A DNA stretch of 64,000 nt from Serpens sp964410065 (GCA_964410065.1 CAYPFO010000008.1:1-64000), one strand, 5' to 3'; counted from the first letter of the stretch, positions 1 to 8,787 are shown. The notes: generated by a model not told the origin, from the letters alone. Translations and numbers: made by a program.

Positions 1-800
1 CAGCAACGGCGTGGCCTGAAGCTTGTGCGCCAGGCGAATGAATTCGCCCCTACCGTTTGCATACTTGGTGCGTAGCAAGAGTCGGAGGGTATCCGTTGGC
101 ATCACGCCGCCCGTCCATCACTGCCAAAACACCACGATGGGTATCGCTGCGCTCAACGCCATCCTGCACGCAGATGTAGGGGCGAATTCATTCGCCGGGT
201 ACCGAGACATCCCGACACAGCGGGTGCGACGAACTGAGTGGCCTGAAACGTTGGCGTTTGTCGCAGCAACGGCGTGGTCTGAAGGTCGTGCGCCAGGCGA
301 ATGAATTCGCCCCTACCGCTTGCATGCTTGGTGCGTAGGAAATTCCGAGGTTATCCGTTGGCATCATGCCGATACCCATAACTGCCAAAACACCGCGATG
401 GGTATCCTACGCGTGGATGTAGGGGCGAATTCATTCGCCTGGCACCGAGACATCCGACACAGCGGGGATGCGACGAACCAAGCGGCTGAAACTTCGGCGT
501 TTGTCGCAGCAACGACGTGGAACTGCGCAGTGACTCGGGCAGCCCGCCGTAGGGGGGATACTCCGCCGGCGGGGTGCTCGCTCAACCTCGAGTATCCAGC
601 CAACCCTCCTGCAGCGAGCGACGCCGCCCTACGACAGCTGCGTCAGTGGTTACCGCTCGCTTCGGCGCGAGGTCCTGGTCTCCCAGGTTGTGTAACAGGT
701 AACGCCATGAATTTGCTTGGGTAATGCCCGTTGCCACAACTAACGCAGACACAGCCAATTAATTCGCCCCTACCGTTTGCATAATTGGTGCGTAGTTGGA
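1..800. repeat. Extragenic tandem repeat array with GGCGAATGAATTCGCC palindromes
   Basis: The palindromic core (A)GGCGAATGAATTCGCCCC occurs at about 32-54, 176-197, 294-317 and 418-440, with a degenerate copy (CCAATTAATTCGCCCC) at 754-775, in alternating orientation. The surrounding sequence is also repeated: the block starting CAGCAACGGCGTGG at position 1 returns at 264 and, more diverged, at 507, giving a period of about 263 then 243 bp. Phrases such as GATGGGTATC and GCCAAAACACC recur between the cores. No convincing gene lies in 1-956. The same core flanked by similar phrases is found again at 26.26-26.61 kb. It resembles a REP/BIME-type pseudomonad repeat; family identity is inferred. 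Confidence 0.85.
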
Positions 801-956
801 TTGGGTCGCGGGCAAGAAAAGCCGGGTTTGCCCGTTGGCATCGCGCCGATAGCCGTCATCTCAGGCTCACGACGACGCGATGGGTATCGCTGCGCTCAAC
901 GCCATCCAATTACGAGACGCGAGAAACCGACGCGGGCGTTTCAGCGTGGCGACACT

Positions 957-2570
957 TTAACTACCACTGACCCGCTCGCTGTCCGCCTGCGCCGTCTGGG
1001 CGCGAACCTTGTCCTCATAGCGCTTGGCCGCCTCTGCATTACCCGCGGCTTTTGCGGAACGGGCAGCGCCTTGCAGGGCTCGCAAGCGGTTCGGATCGCG
1101 TTGCAGGGAGCGCTCGAATTCACCTAGCGCCTCAGCAGGCTGGCCCAGCGTGGCGAGCATTTCAGCCAGCAGCTCGCGGGACGGCACCACGTTGCCGGGC
1201 GTGACCGGGTGCTTATCACTGGCTTCTTCGAGTTCGGCCGCCTCGCGCATCAGACGTAGCGCTTCATCCGGTTTCTGCTCGGCATAGGCGATCCAGGCAT
1301 TTACGGCCTTGATCTGGAATTCCGCCTGGCCGGCCCAGTAGCCGATATTGGCCTGTTGCATCACCGCCTGTAGCGTTTGTAATCGCTGCACATCGCGGCC
1401 CGCTGCCGCCACGTCACCGCTGCGCGCCGCGCCCAGGCCACGGGCGAACAGCAGAATGGCTTCAGCCTGCGGGAACTTGTCCCAGGCCAGCTCAGGCGGA
1501 GTCAGCTGCAGCGCCGCCGCTTGTTGCCAGTCGCCCCGTCCCAGCGCATAGCGCGCCGGAATCGCCGCGAAGGCGTAGGCGGCCACGAAGTTTTCGACGT
1601 TCACCTGGCGAATCGAGGCCGCCTCGTCCACCCACTGCTTGGCCGCCTTGTCCTGCGCCTGCTGCAAGTGCCCGAACACCATGTAATCCATGGCGTGCAA
1701 GGCGTCGTAAGTGCCGATGTCCAGGGTCGTCTGGCTCAGTTCGGCCTGCGCAGCCAGGTAGGAGGCGTGATTGCTGCCCACCATTTCCGGCCACAGGCCG
1801 ACACGGCTGAATACGTGGGAAGGCATGTGCAAGGCATGGGGCACCGAGGGCGCGATCTGGGCATAGGTCCGGGCAAAGGGGAGCCCCTTCTCGGCCAGGC
1901 TGGCATAGTCGTAGGTATGAATGAGGTAGTGGGCGATGCCGGGATGCTGCGGGTATTGCTCGTACAACGGCTCCAGGATGCTCGCTGCCTTGAGTTGATT
2001 GGCGAAGGTCTTGTCGGTGGGTTGCGCAGTAACGCTGAGCAGCAGCGCATGCAGCACCTGCGCTTCAGCATCCTGCGGATAGCGCGCCGCCACTTGCCCC
2101 ATGGATTGCTCAAAGGCCTGGGCCCGCGTGCGGTGCTCGGTGGTGTCGGCATCCTTGAAGAAGGTCGCCAGCGCATTCAGGTAGTCGCGTTCGCGCGGGC
2201 TCTTGGCTTCCAGGCGTTGCGCATCCGTCAGGGCCGTGGCACCCGCCTTAAGCGCCGCCGGGCTGGGTGGCCACGCGAAGGGATTGCCCATCGACATGAT
2301 GGAAATTCCCCAATGCGCCATGGCGCAGTCCGGGTCGTGCTTGAGGACCGCAGCAAAGGACTGCTTCGCCGGGTCGAACCAGAAGGAGTGAAACAGCGCC
2401 ATGGCCCGGTTGAATTCCTGCTGGGCGGCAGGCGTGCACGAAACGGGAAAATTCACCGTGCCGAGTTGTTCGAGTTCACCGCTGTGCTGTGCGTGTTCGC
2501 TTTGCGCGCTCGCGTGAGTGACAACGAGCATGAATACCAGCATCCCTGCACGTCCGGTTGCCCTGTTCAT
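957..2570 (-). CDS. Exported tetratricopeptide repeat protein
   Basis: The 537-residue product has a signal peptide (charged MNRATGR start, hydrophobic MLVFMLVV, cleavage after HASA). It then carries helical repeats typical of TPR proteins: residues such as FNRAMALFHSFWFDPAKQSF near the start, and a C-terminal LGQPAEALGEFERSLQRDPN unit. The start at 2570 is chosen because GGAGG lies 5 bases upstream; an upstream in-frame ATG at 2582 would lie in front of that site. It is probably a periplasmic or secreted protein-interaction scaffold. No catalytic motif is seen. It stands alone, bounded by repeat DNA on both sides, and its function is unknown. Confidence 0.85.
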   Translation of the reverse strand: MNRATGRAGMLVFMLVVTHASAQSEHAQHSGELEQLGTVNFPVSCTPAAQQEFNRAMALFHSFWFDPAKQSFAAVLKHDPDCAMAHWGISIMSMGNPFAWPPSPAALKAGATALTDAQRLEAKSPRERDYLNALATFFKDADTTEHRTRAQAFEQSMGQVAARYPQDAEAQVLHALLLSVTAQPTDKTFANQLKAASILEPLYEQYPQHPGIAHYLIHTYDYASLAEKGLPFARTYAQIAPSVPHALHMPSHVFSRVGLWPEMVGSNHASYLAAQAELSQTTLDIGTYDALHAMDYMVFGHLQQAQDKAAKQWVDEAASIRQVNVENFVAAYAFAAIPARYALGRGDWQQAAALQLTPPELAWDKFPQAEAILLFARGLGAARSGDVAAAGRDVQRLQTLQAVMQQANIGYWAGQAEFQIKAVNAWIAYAEQKPDEALRLMREAAELEEASDKHPVTPGNVVPSRELLAEMLATLGQPAEALGEFERSLQRDPNRLRALQGAARSAKAAGNAEAAKRYEDKVRAQTAQADSERVSGS

Positions 2571-2705
2571 AATGGCCTCCATCGGTACCTGGCCGACACG
2601 TCGATCGGGGATCGAAACGCGATAATGTGTTGAGTGCGCCGTGTCTTATTGAGTATGCCGAGGGGTGGAAGTTACAGGCGCTTGCTGCCGAGCCAGATTC
2701 GTTGA

Positions 2706-2772
2706 TTGGATGTCGCGTTTTACATCCACCACATTCCGCTCGGTGGGCAATGAAAAACGTTGCCCACCCTAC
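2706..2772. repeat. Extragenic repeat, GGATGTCG-TTTTACATCCACC family
   Basis: A GGATGTCGCGTTTTACATCCACC hairpin is followed by CGGTGGGCAATGAAAAACGTTGCCCACCCTAC, a second hairpin. The same arrangement, with varying second half, is present at 8684, 17150 and 26685, and a remnant at 39152. It fills most of the 375 bp gap between the TPR gene and the alcohol dehydrogenase. No ORF or clear promoter is visible in the rest of the gap. Confidence 0.7.
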
Positions 2773-2945
2773 AACTGGCAATGGCTCGTTGAGAGAAATA
2801 AACGTACAGGAGGCGGGCAGCCTTCGCCGAGCCTGCAGTGAAACCTGGCCCGACCGTCTGATTCTTGGGCGCCCTGCCCGTCCGGGTCTTTCATTGAAGG
2901 GTTGATTCCATTCATTTCTCGGCGTAGCCGAAAGGAGACCTGAAC

Positions 2946-3998
2946 ATGGCAGAAATCCAGGGCTATGCCGCCCTCGACGCGAAGAATCCGCTCGCCCCGT
3001 ATCGCTTCCAGCGCCGCGAGCCGGGCGATCACGACGTACAGATCGACATTCTCTTTTGCGGGGTGTGCCATTCCGACTTGCATACCGCCCGCAACGAGTG
3101 GAACAACACGCTCTACCCCAGCGTGCCCGGCCACGAGATCGTCGGCCGCGTAACAGCCGTCGGCAGCGGGGTGACGCGCTTCAAGGTGGGCGATATCGCC
3201 GGGGTCGGCTGTCTCGTCGACAGTTGCCGCAGCTGCGCCTCCTGCCGCGAAGGGCTGGAGCAGTACTGCGAAACAGGCTTTACCGGCACCTACAACGGCT
3301 CGGCCTTCGGCGGTAGCGAAAACACCTACGGCGGCTATTCGGAACGCATCGTGGTGGACGAGCCCTTCGTGCTGCGCATCTCCCACACCGACAACCTGGC
3401 CGCCGTCGCCCCGCTGCTCTGCGCCGGTATCACCACCTATTCGCCGCTGCGCCAGTGGGGCGTCAAGGCCGGACATAAGGTCGGCGTGGTTGGCCTCGGC
3501 GGCCTCGGCCACATGGCGGTGAAAATCGCCAACGCCATGGGCGCCCATGTGGTGCTGTTCACCACCTCGGAAAGCAAGAAAGACGACGCCCAACGCCTGG
3601 GTGCGAGTGAAGTGGTGCTGTCGAAAAACCCGGCGGAAATGGCCGCGCACCAGAACAGCTTCGACTTCATCCTCAATACCGTGGCCGCGCCGCACGATCT
3701 GGATGCCTACTTGGCGCTGCTCAAGCGCGACGCAACAATGACCCTGGTCGGCGCGCCGGCCACGCCGCACCACTCGCCCAACATATTCAACCTGATCTTC
3801 AAACGCCGCCGCCTGGCCGGCTCGCTGATCGGCGGCATCGCTGAAACCCAGGAAATGCTGGATTTCTGCGCCGAGCATCAGATCGTCTCGGACATCGAGA
3901 TGATCGCCATGGACGAGATCAACCAGGCCTACGAGCGCATGCTCAAGAGCGACGTGAAATATCGTTTCGTGATCGACATGGCCACGCTCAAGGGCTGA
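2946..3998 (+). CDS. Zinc-dependent alcohol dehydrogenase (cinnamyl-alcohol/aldehyde reductase type)
   Basis: The 350-residue enzyme belongs to the medium-chain dehydrogenase family and should interconvert alcohols and aldehydes with NADP(H) or NAD(H). Catalytic zinc ligands are visible in GVCHSD (Cys41) and PGHE (His63-Glu64), with a third candidate Cys159. The four structural-zinc cysteines are at 94, 97, 100 and 108. The Rossmann nucleotide-binding motif GLGGLG is at 183-188. Overall it matches the YahK/Ahr/cinnamyl alcohol dehydrogenase branch and is of normal length. A GGAG Shine-Dalgarno precedes the ATG. It appears monocistronic, and the physiological substrate is not evident. Confidence 0.92.
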   Translation: MAEIQGYAALDAKNPLAPYRFQRREPGDHDVQIDILFCGVCHSDLHTARNEWNNTLYPSVPGHEIVGRVTAVGSGVTRFKVGDIAGVGCLVDSCRSCASCREGLEQYCETGFTGTYNGSAFGGSENTYGGYSERIVVDEPFVLRISHTDNLAAVAPLLCAGITTYSPLRQWGVKAGHKVGVVGLGGLGHMAVKIANAMGAHVVLFTTSESKKDDAQRLGASEVVLSKNPAEMAAHQNSFDFILNTVAAPHDLDAYLALLKRDATMTLVGAPATPHHSPNIFNLIFKRRRLAGSLIGGIAETQEMLDFCAEHQIVSDIEMIAMDEINQAYERMLKSDVKYRFVIDMATLKG

Positions 3999-4018
3999 GC
4001 GTCGCCTGACAAGGCTAG

Positions 4019-4228
4019 GCGCTGCATGTCTCCGCACCCACGGTGAATGAAGTCGTGAGACAGCGGCGCGGCGTCAGTGCCGACATGGCCCTGCGCCTTG
4101 CCGCAGCCTTTGATACTACGGCTCAGTTTTGGCTGAATCTTCAAGCGGCCTATGACCTGCGCAAAGCCGAAATCGAAAAGGGCGAGCAGATTGGTCATGA
4201 GGTTAAGCGAGTGTTGCATTACGCCTGA
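4019..4228 (+). pseudogene. Truncated HigA-family antitoxin (C-terminal part only)
   Basis: After an in-frame TAG at 4016, the frame reads ALHVSAPTVNEVVRQRRGVS and continues with the conserved HigA/VapI segment ADMALRLAAAF, FWLNLQAAYDL and GEQI. In intact HigA antitoxins these follow a HPGEIL-type N-terminal part and the first helix of the HTH, both missing here. A GTG at 4043 could start a 61-residue peptide, but it would lack half of the DNA-binding domain. No HigB toxin is adjacent: the dehydrogenase ends 20 bases upstream. The best reading is a relic of a lost toxin-antitoxin module. Confidence 0.75.
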
Positions 4229-4263
4229 TCAGCCGTTTCATCCGTCAAGCATCAGCGCGGCGG

Positions 4264-4827
4264 CTAGCGATGCAGCCCACCGTCATGCAAGGGCCGATAA
4301 ATACCCGGCGGATGCGGGTTATTACGCGGCGGGATGCGGTTCATATCCGGCAGAACATTCCTCGGCGGTGCGTATCCGCGACCGGTGCCGAGTATTTTCA
4401 CCCCGGGTGAGTCCGGGTAGTAGCGCTCCGAGTTGAAGGACTCGCCGCGCTCATTGCCCAGGCGATTCTGCGGCAGGGACCATTGTCCCTGAACCCGATA
4501 GGGCCGGTTGTCATAGCGGAACTGACCATACGCACCTGGGTAATCCCTGCGCTCGTACGACCCTCTGTGCTCGTACTGGCCACGTCCGTCGTGCCGGCCA
4601 TAATCACGATGTTGTCGATGATCTCTACTGTCCCACCCCCTGCGATTGTCCTGCCAATCCCGCCGGTGCGGCGCGCTACCGGGGTGGGCATGCCTGTCTC
4701 GGGAGTCGTGCTGAATAAGCTGGGAACGGGTGTGCTTGCCCCGATCAGAGTCGGCCTGCGCAGAAACCGCCCCGCCCATCAAGAGCACACCGCCGAGTAC
4801 TGCAACGGCCAAACGCGACATGAACAT
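4264..4827 (-). CDS. Secreted Arg/Asp/His/Tyr-rich low-complexity protein
   Basis: The start at 4827 (MFMSRLAVAVLGG) is preferred because GGAG lies 10 bases upstream and a signal peptide ending in AVSAQA begins there; the frame is open for a further 55 codons upstream. The mature part has about 165 residues, very rich in R, D, H, G and Y, with repeated RRDW, DSRDHRQHRDY and YERRDYPGAY-like units. Its C-terminus is Pro-rich (PPRNNPHPPGIYRP). This composition suggests an intrinsically disordered envelope or extracellular protein. It resembles small exported RcnB-like or YXWGXW-type proteins in general style, but I do not assign a family. Function is unknown. Confidence 0.7.
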   Translation of the reverse strand: MFMSRLAVAVLGGVLLMGGAVSAQADSDRGKHTRSQLIQHDSRDRHAHPGSAPHRRDWQDNRRGWDSRDHRQHRDYGRHDGRGQYEHRGSYERRDYPGAYGQFRYDNRPYRVQGQWSLPQNRLGNERGESFNSERYYPDSPGVKILGTGRGYAPPRNVLPDMNRIPPRNNPHPPGIYRPLHDGGLHR

Positions 4828-5008
4828 GAGCCCATTTCTCCACAAAATAAAACCACCTTGGGACGTTGGACAACCAATGGCAACAGGGTTTCTGCTGCCT
4901 GTAATAGCAGATATTTCTGCTTCCACTTGCCTGCCCGCTGCGTCAGCACTCACTCGGGCCTGATGCAACAACACCTGCTCCATCAGTCCCAAGCGCTGCC
5001 CTGCCCGC

Positions 5009-6055
5009 TTACTTGCGCACCTCCAGAATCAGGTTGAACGGGGTTTCCGCCGCTCGGCGGAACCGGCTGAAGCCCGCCTCGGCGAACACCTTGCGCAGCC
5101 GCGCCTCGCCGGCCTGCGCACCGAGCCCCAAGCCGACGTCCTGGGACAGCGAGTTGGGCGTGCACAAAAAGGTCGAGGCGGCGTAGTACAAGCGCCCCAC
5201 CGGCGTGAGGTTTTCATCCAGCGTGTCATTGGCGTACGGCTCGACCAACAGCACCGTGCCGTCCGGCTTGAGCGCCTGATAGGCGTGCTGTGCGGCGCCG
5301 ACCGGGTCACCCATGTCGTGCAGACAATCGAAATAGCAGATCAGGTCGTAGTCGTCGTCGGGGAAATCCTTCGCCGTGGCTTGCTTGAACGTCGCCCGCT
5401 CCGCCACGCCAGCGGCCTCGGCGCGTTGCATAGCGGTTTCGATGGAGGGCGCGTGGTAATCGAAACCGATGAATCGCGACGCCGGGAAGGCCTGCGCCAT
5501 GATCACGGTCGAGGCGCCGTGTCCGCAGCCGATATCCGCCACCTTGGCGCCGGCGTTGAGTTTATCGACCACGCCGTCCAGGGCCGGTAGCCATTCAGCC
5601 ACCAGATGCGCCCGGTAACCGGGACGGAAGAAGCGCTCGGTGCCGCCGAACAGACACGGATGATGATCGCCCCAGGCCAGGGCGCCGTTGCCGCGCATGG
5701 CGCTGGCCATCTTGTCCTTGTCATGGAACAGCGCGGCCACCACCGACGCGCCACCGGCCACGTAGACGGGCGAGTCCTCAATCGCCAGAGCCATGGCCTG
5801 CTCCTCCGGCAGACGGAATTGCCCGTCGCGGTGTTCCATATAACCGGACGCCGCCTGGGCGCTGAGCCACTCGCGCAGCAGGCGCGCGTTGCAACCGGTC
5901 TTGTCCGCGAGCGCTTCGGGAGTTACCGGCTGGCCGTCAGCCATAGCCCGGTACAGGCCGAGTTCATCGCCGAGAATCATGTTGGCGAGCATCGCTGCGC
6001 CACCCATGTCGGTCACCAGCTTGCCCATGAAGTCGTTAAGTTTGGCCTCGTTCAT
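5009..6055 (-). CDS. SAM-dependent methyltransferase with N-terminal winged-helix domain
   Basis: The 348-residue product has an N-terminal helical/winged-helix segment (about 1-95, including TPEALADKTGCNARLLREWL, typical of the dimerisation domain of small-molecule methyltransferases). A class I Rossmann fold follows, with SAM motif VADIGCGHG at about 172-180 and the acidic FIGFDYH strand after it. The LVEPYA and DCLHDMGDP motifs are also consistent with the family. The start is set at 6055 because CAGGAG lies 7 bases upstream; the longer open frame to 6151 has no ribosome site. The substrate cannot be deduced. It resembles the Rv2258c-like group, which is often annotated simply as methyltransferase. 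Confidence 0.85.
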   Translation of the reverse strand: MNEAKLNDFMGKLVTDMGGAAMLANMILGDELGLYRAMADGQPVTPEALADKTGCNARLLREWLSAQAASGYMEHRDGQFRLPEEQAMALAIEDSPVYVAGGASVVAALFHDKDKMASAMRGNGALAWGDHHPCLFGGTERFFRPGYRAHLVAEWLPALDGVVDKLNAGAKVADIGCGHGASTVIMAQAFPASRFIGFDYHAPSIETAMQRAEAAGVAERATFKQATAKDFPDDDYDLICYFDCLHDMGDPVGAAQHAYQALKPDGTVLLVEPYANDTLDENLTPVGRLYYAASTFLCTPNSLSQDVGLGLGAQAGEARLRKVFAEAGFSRFRRAAETPFNLILEVRK

Positions 6056-6484
6056 GGTGTGTGCTCCTGTAAAAGGCCACCGTTGAACGAGAGCACCAAC
6101 AACCTGCTCGGCGGTGGTCGATAAGCGCAGCCAGAACGCGAGTGCCGCCAAGCGCCTGCTGCGCAGGGCCCGAATTCAGTGTGTGTTCGGGCGGTTGGGC
6201 GCCTTCCCGTGGCGCATGGCAATGTCCATCTGAAAGCGTGCCGGCGTACATGCTCGAATGCAGATGCGCACTCACCTGTTCACCGTGCCGGGAACATATT
6301 CAGTGTAGTTCTTCACCACTCGCGCCCTTCTCGGCCCGGCCAGTGGCAAGCACGCCAGCAAACAACGGGCCAGCAACTTCGCAGTCCCGACCAATGCCCA
6401 AGACTGAGGGACGACACTTGCCACATCCCATGATTCCTGCGAAAACGCCGCCCAACGCAAACAACCGAACCTATCGAGGACAAG
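6056..6484. other. Intergenic stretch with no recognisable gene
   Basis: This 429 bp gap separates the divergent methyltransferase and FKBP genes. Short open frames cross it on both strands, but none shows conserved motifs or a ribosome site. It must hold the two divergent promoters, and I could not identify them. Confidence 0.5.
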
Positions 6485-6826
6485 ATGCACAACGAATTGC
6501 AAGTGGTAGACCTTCAACTGGGCGACGGCAAGGAATGCGTCAAAGGCGCCCTGATCACCACCCAATATACCGGCACCTTGGAAGACGGCACCGTGTTCGA
6601 CTCCTCCTACCAACGCGGTAAACCCTTCCAGTGCGTGCTCGGCACCGGGCGCGTAATTAAAGGCTGGGATCAGGGCCTGATGGGCATGAAAGTCGGAGGC
6701 AAGCGCAAGCTGCTCGTACCGGCCCACCTCGCTTACGGAGAACGGCAGATCGGCGCGCACATCACGCCGAATTCGAACCTGATCTTCGAGATTGAACTGT
6801 TGGAAGTGCAGACGCGGGATGACTGA
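6485..6826 (+). CDS. FKBP-type peptidyl-prolyl cis-trans isomerase
   Basis: This single-domain FKBP of 113 residues has the core motifs YTGTLEDGTVFDSSY, GTGRVIKGWDQGLMGMKVGGKRKL and AYGERQIGAHITPNSNLIFEIELL. They include the Asp, Phe, Trp and Tyr residues that line the prolyl-isomerase pocket. There is no signal peptide, so it should act in the cytoplasm as a folding catalyst. The length is typical of the short FKBP class. It is monocistronic, and convergent with the decayed crtY remnant just downstream. Confidence 0.93.
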   Translation: MHNELQVVDLQLGDGKECVKGALITTQYTGTLEDGTVFDSSYQRGKPFQCVLGTGRVIKGWDQGLMGMKVGGKRKLLVPAHLAYGERQIGAHITPNSNLIFEIELLEVQTRDD

Positions 6827-6841
6827 CAGACAGCGTGAAGC

Positions 6842-7294
6842 GATGCGCTCGGCAAATTCATTTTCATTCAGTGCTGAGTTCTCGCTGTAACACGTATCCT
6901 CAATGAGTAGCTCTGTGGCCGTGTAAGGGAGGCAGTAGATAAACCGGAAGCCATCCCGCTGTTCGACGGTGGCATCCATCAATAAGGGCTCAGCCAGGCC
7001 GTGGGGCTGGCGCGTGCGAACCCGGTGCCCGACGAATTTTTGATACCCGATCAGCATGGAAGATGGGGGTCGCCCTCCTCGCGCATCCAGCACAGCTTTA
7101 GCGGTAAGGCGCGTACCGTCAGCCAATGCTACCGCTGTGGGCTCCACGAGCGCTGCCGGTGACCCCGTACGCACGGATAAGCTTCCTGCCTGTACTAATG
7201 GTCGAACGGCGGCCAACAAGCTTGCAGAGTTTCCCGTCGCGTAAGAGATCCGCTCGCATCGCTCAATTGATGTCATGGATAAGCCAGCGGTGAG
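6842..7294 (-). pseudogene. crtY: Lycopene beta-cyclase (CrtY) fragment
   Basis: Read on the minus strand, the frame shows an unmistakable central CrtY stretch: AVLDARGG (the VIDGRG strand), IGYQKFVGHRVR, HGLAEPLLMDATVEQRDGFR, FIYCLPYTATELLIEDTCYS. These correspond to the family motifs FQxFxG, PxxMDATVxQxxGYRFxYxLP and LLIEDTxYxD. The N-terminal FAD-binding part (about 75 residues with GxGxxG) is absent: a TAG sits at 7295-7297. Similarity stops at about NENEFAERI, just before the FKBP gene on the other strand. Both ends are therefore lost, and no other carotenoid gene is nearby. It is a relic of a carotenoid cluster. Confidence 0.85.
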
Positions 7295-7374
7295 CTAGCC
7301 AAGCGCAAAGCCTCACAGCGGCTTCAATCGGTGGCAATGCCAGACACCCGACCGAAGCCCATGCTGTGAAGTCT

Positions 7375-8076
7375 TTAAGCGGCAAGCAACAACGGCATCA
7401 GCAACGCCGTCGCAATCCCCAGCAGACTCATGGCCAACGCAGCAAACGCGCCACACTCCTCCCCTTCCTGCAAGGCATGAGCGGTGCCGATGGCGTGGGC
7501 GTTCATGCCGTAGCTAAGCCCGCGCGCGGCGGGGTGATCGACCTTCGACCAGCGCAGCAGCAACGGCCCTAGCGCAGTGCCGATCACCCCGGTCAGCATC
7601 ACCATCACCGCCGCCAGCGAGGCGATACCGCCGATCTGCTCGGCCACCGGCATGGCAATGGGCATGGTGACCGACTTCGGCGCCAGGCTCATCAGCACCG
7701 CCCAGTCGGCGCCCAGCAGCCAGCCGATGGCCAGGGTCAGAACCACCGAAAGCGCACCGCCCGCCAGCACGGTGATGATGATCGGCCAGAACAGTTGGCG
7801 AATGCGCTTGATGTTGTGCTGCAACGGCACCGCCAGGGCCACGGTGGCTGGCCCCAGCAACCAGGCGATAGGTTCGGCACCTATGCGGTAGGTGCTGTAG
7901 TCCACGCCACACAGCAGCAGAGCTCCTACGACCAAAACCATGGAGACCATCACCGGCTGCAGAACCAGCCAGCCACTGCGCTGATAGACCAGGATGGCGA
8001 TTTGGTAGGCGGCCAAAGTGAGGGCCAGGGCGAACAACGGGTGACCGATCACCACCTGCCAGATAGAGGCGTTCAT
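7375..8076 (-). CDS. lrgB: LrgB/CidB-family membrane protein
   Basis: This 233-residue, strongly hydrophobic protein has about six to seven membrane segments and the conserved family stretch SLAPKSVTMPIAMPVAEQIGG, followed by GLSYGMNAHAIGTAHALQ. LrgB/CidB proteins work with LrgA/CidA holin-like partners in murein hydrolase export, programmed lysis or metabolite (pyruvate/glycolate) transport. The gene overlaps the upstream lrgA by 4 bases (ATGA), indicating translational coupling and a two-gene operon. Length and motifs are normal. Confidence 0.92.
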   Translation of the reverse strand: MNASIWQVVIGHPLFALALTLAAYQIAILVYQRSGWLVLQPVMVSMVLVVGALLLCGVDYSTYRIGAEPIAWLLGPATVALAVPLQHNIKRIRQLFWPIIITVLAGGALSVVLTLAIGWLLGADWAVLMSLAPKSVTMPIAMPVAEQIGGIASLAAVMVMLTGVIGTALGPLLLRWSKVDHPAARGLSYGMNAHAIGTAHALQEGEECGAFAALAMSLLGIATALLMPLLLAA

Positions 8077-8426
8077 TGATCACGCTCCATACGCCGGATC
8101 AATGTCTGCAGCAGCCAGCCGCAAAATGGCACAGTCACCAGCAGCGAGAGCACCAGCGCGCCGAGGATGGCTGGTAGCTCACCAAACAGCGCGTCGCTGG
8201 CAATCATGATGCCCGAGGCCGGCACCACTAGCAGCAGCGGCAAATAGGGCAATAGCCCGTTGGCCGCTAGTTGCAACGACTGGGGCACCGAACCTTTCCA
8301 TATCAGCCAGACAGCAAGCAGCAACAGGCCAATGATGGCGCTGGGCAGCATCGGCAGCAGCCAGTGGTTCAACGCCACGCCCAGCAGCTGCAACAGCACC
8401 AGCCAGACCAATCCACGCAGTATCAC
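8073..8426 (-). CDS. lrgA: LrgA/CidA-family holin-like protein
   Basis: The 117-residue membrane protein has four predicted hydrophobic segments and the family signatures LPSAIIGLLLL, LPLLLVVPASGIM and VTVPFCGWLLQ. It is the holin-like partner of the LrgB encoded immediately downstream with a 4-base overlap. Together they probably form an inner-membrane complex controlling murein hydrolase activity or small organic acid flux. The family is certain; the exact role in pseudomonads is inferred. Confidence 0.9.
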   Translation of the reverse strand: MILRGLVWLVLLQLLGVALNHWLLPMLPSAIIGLLLLAVWLIWKGSVPQSLQLAANGLLPYLPLLLVVPASGIMIASDALFGELPAILGALVLSLLVTVPFCGWLLQTLIRRMERDQ

Positions 8427-8683
8427 GATGAGTACCCCCTGCGGCCCTGGGCAACGGGCTCGTATATCAGTGAGTGGTCGTAGTGGTCATACACGTACAT
8501 ACAGGGGCTTCCTTATTCTTCTGAGGCAATGACTATGCCGCTGAGCAAGCTCTGAAAACAGTGGCAGAGAAGGCTGAAAATACCGGATCAGAGCCTTTGG
8601 TGGAACCGCAGGCGTTATATCTCGACAGTCCGGACGCAGGAAGAGCGGGTCCGAGAAGCCGTTCTGGCGAACGCGTGCTCTGC

Positions 8684-8787
8684 GTAGGGTGGATGTCGTT
8701 TTTTACATCCACCATGGTCCCGGCCGGTGGATCGCCACCCGGTGGATCGCCACCCGGTGGATCGATGAAGCGCGATCCACCCTACCA
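8684..8787. repeat. Extragenic repeat, GTAGGGTGGATGTCG family, with 15-bp tandem units
   Basis: GTAGGGTGGATGTCGTTTTT and ACATCCACC form a hairpin. Three tandem copies of GGTGGATCGCCACCC or its start follow, then a closing GCGCGATCCACCCTAC. It lies inside the 530 bp gap between lrgA and the GFA gene, where no ORF is convincing. Related copies are at 2706, 17150 and 26685. Confidence 0.75.

Noticed and set aside
1..800. CRISPR array suggested by regularly spaced palindromes
   Set aside because: The units are about 240-263 bp, the spacers themselves are repeated, orientation alternates and there are no cas genes.
1521..2633. A 370-codon plus-strand ORF opposite the TPR gene
   Set aside because: It mirrors the coding strand of a gene with signal peptide, ribosome site and repeats; the product is Arg/Gly/His-rich without motifs, as usual for antisense frames in GC-rich DNA.
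6272..6841. Continuation of the crtY frame across the FKBP gene
   Set aside because: Beyond about 6842 the minus frame is simply antisense to FKBP and no longer resembles lycopene cyclase, so the relic is ended there.
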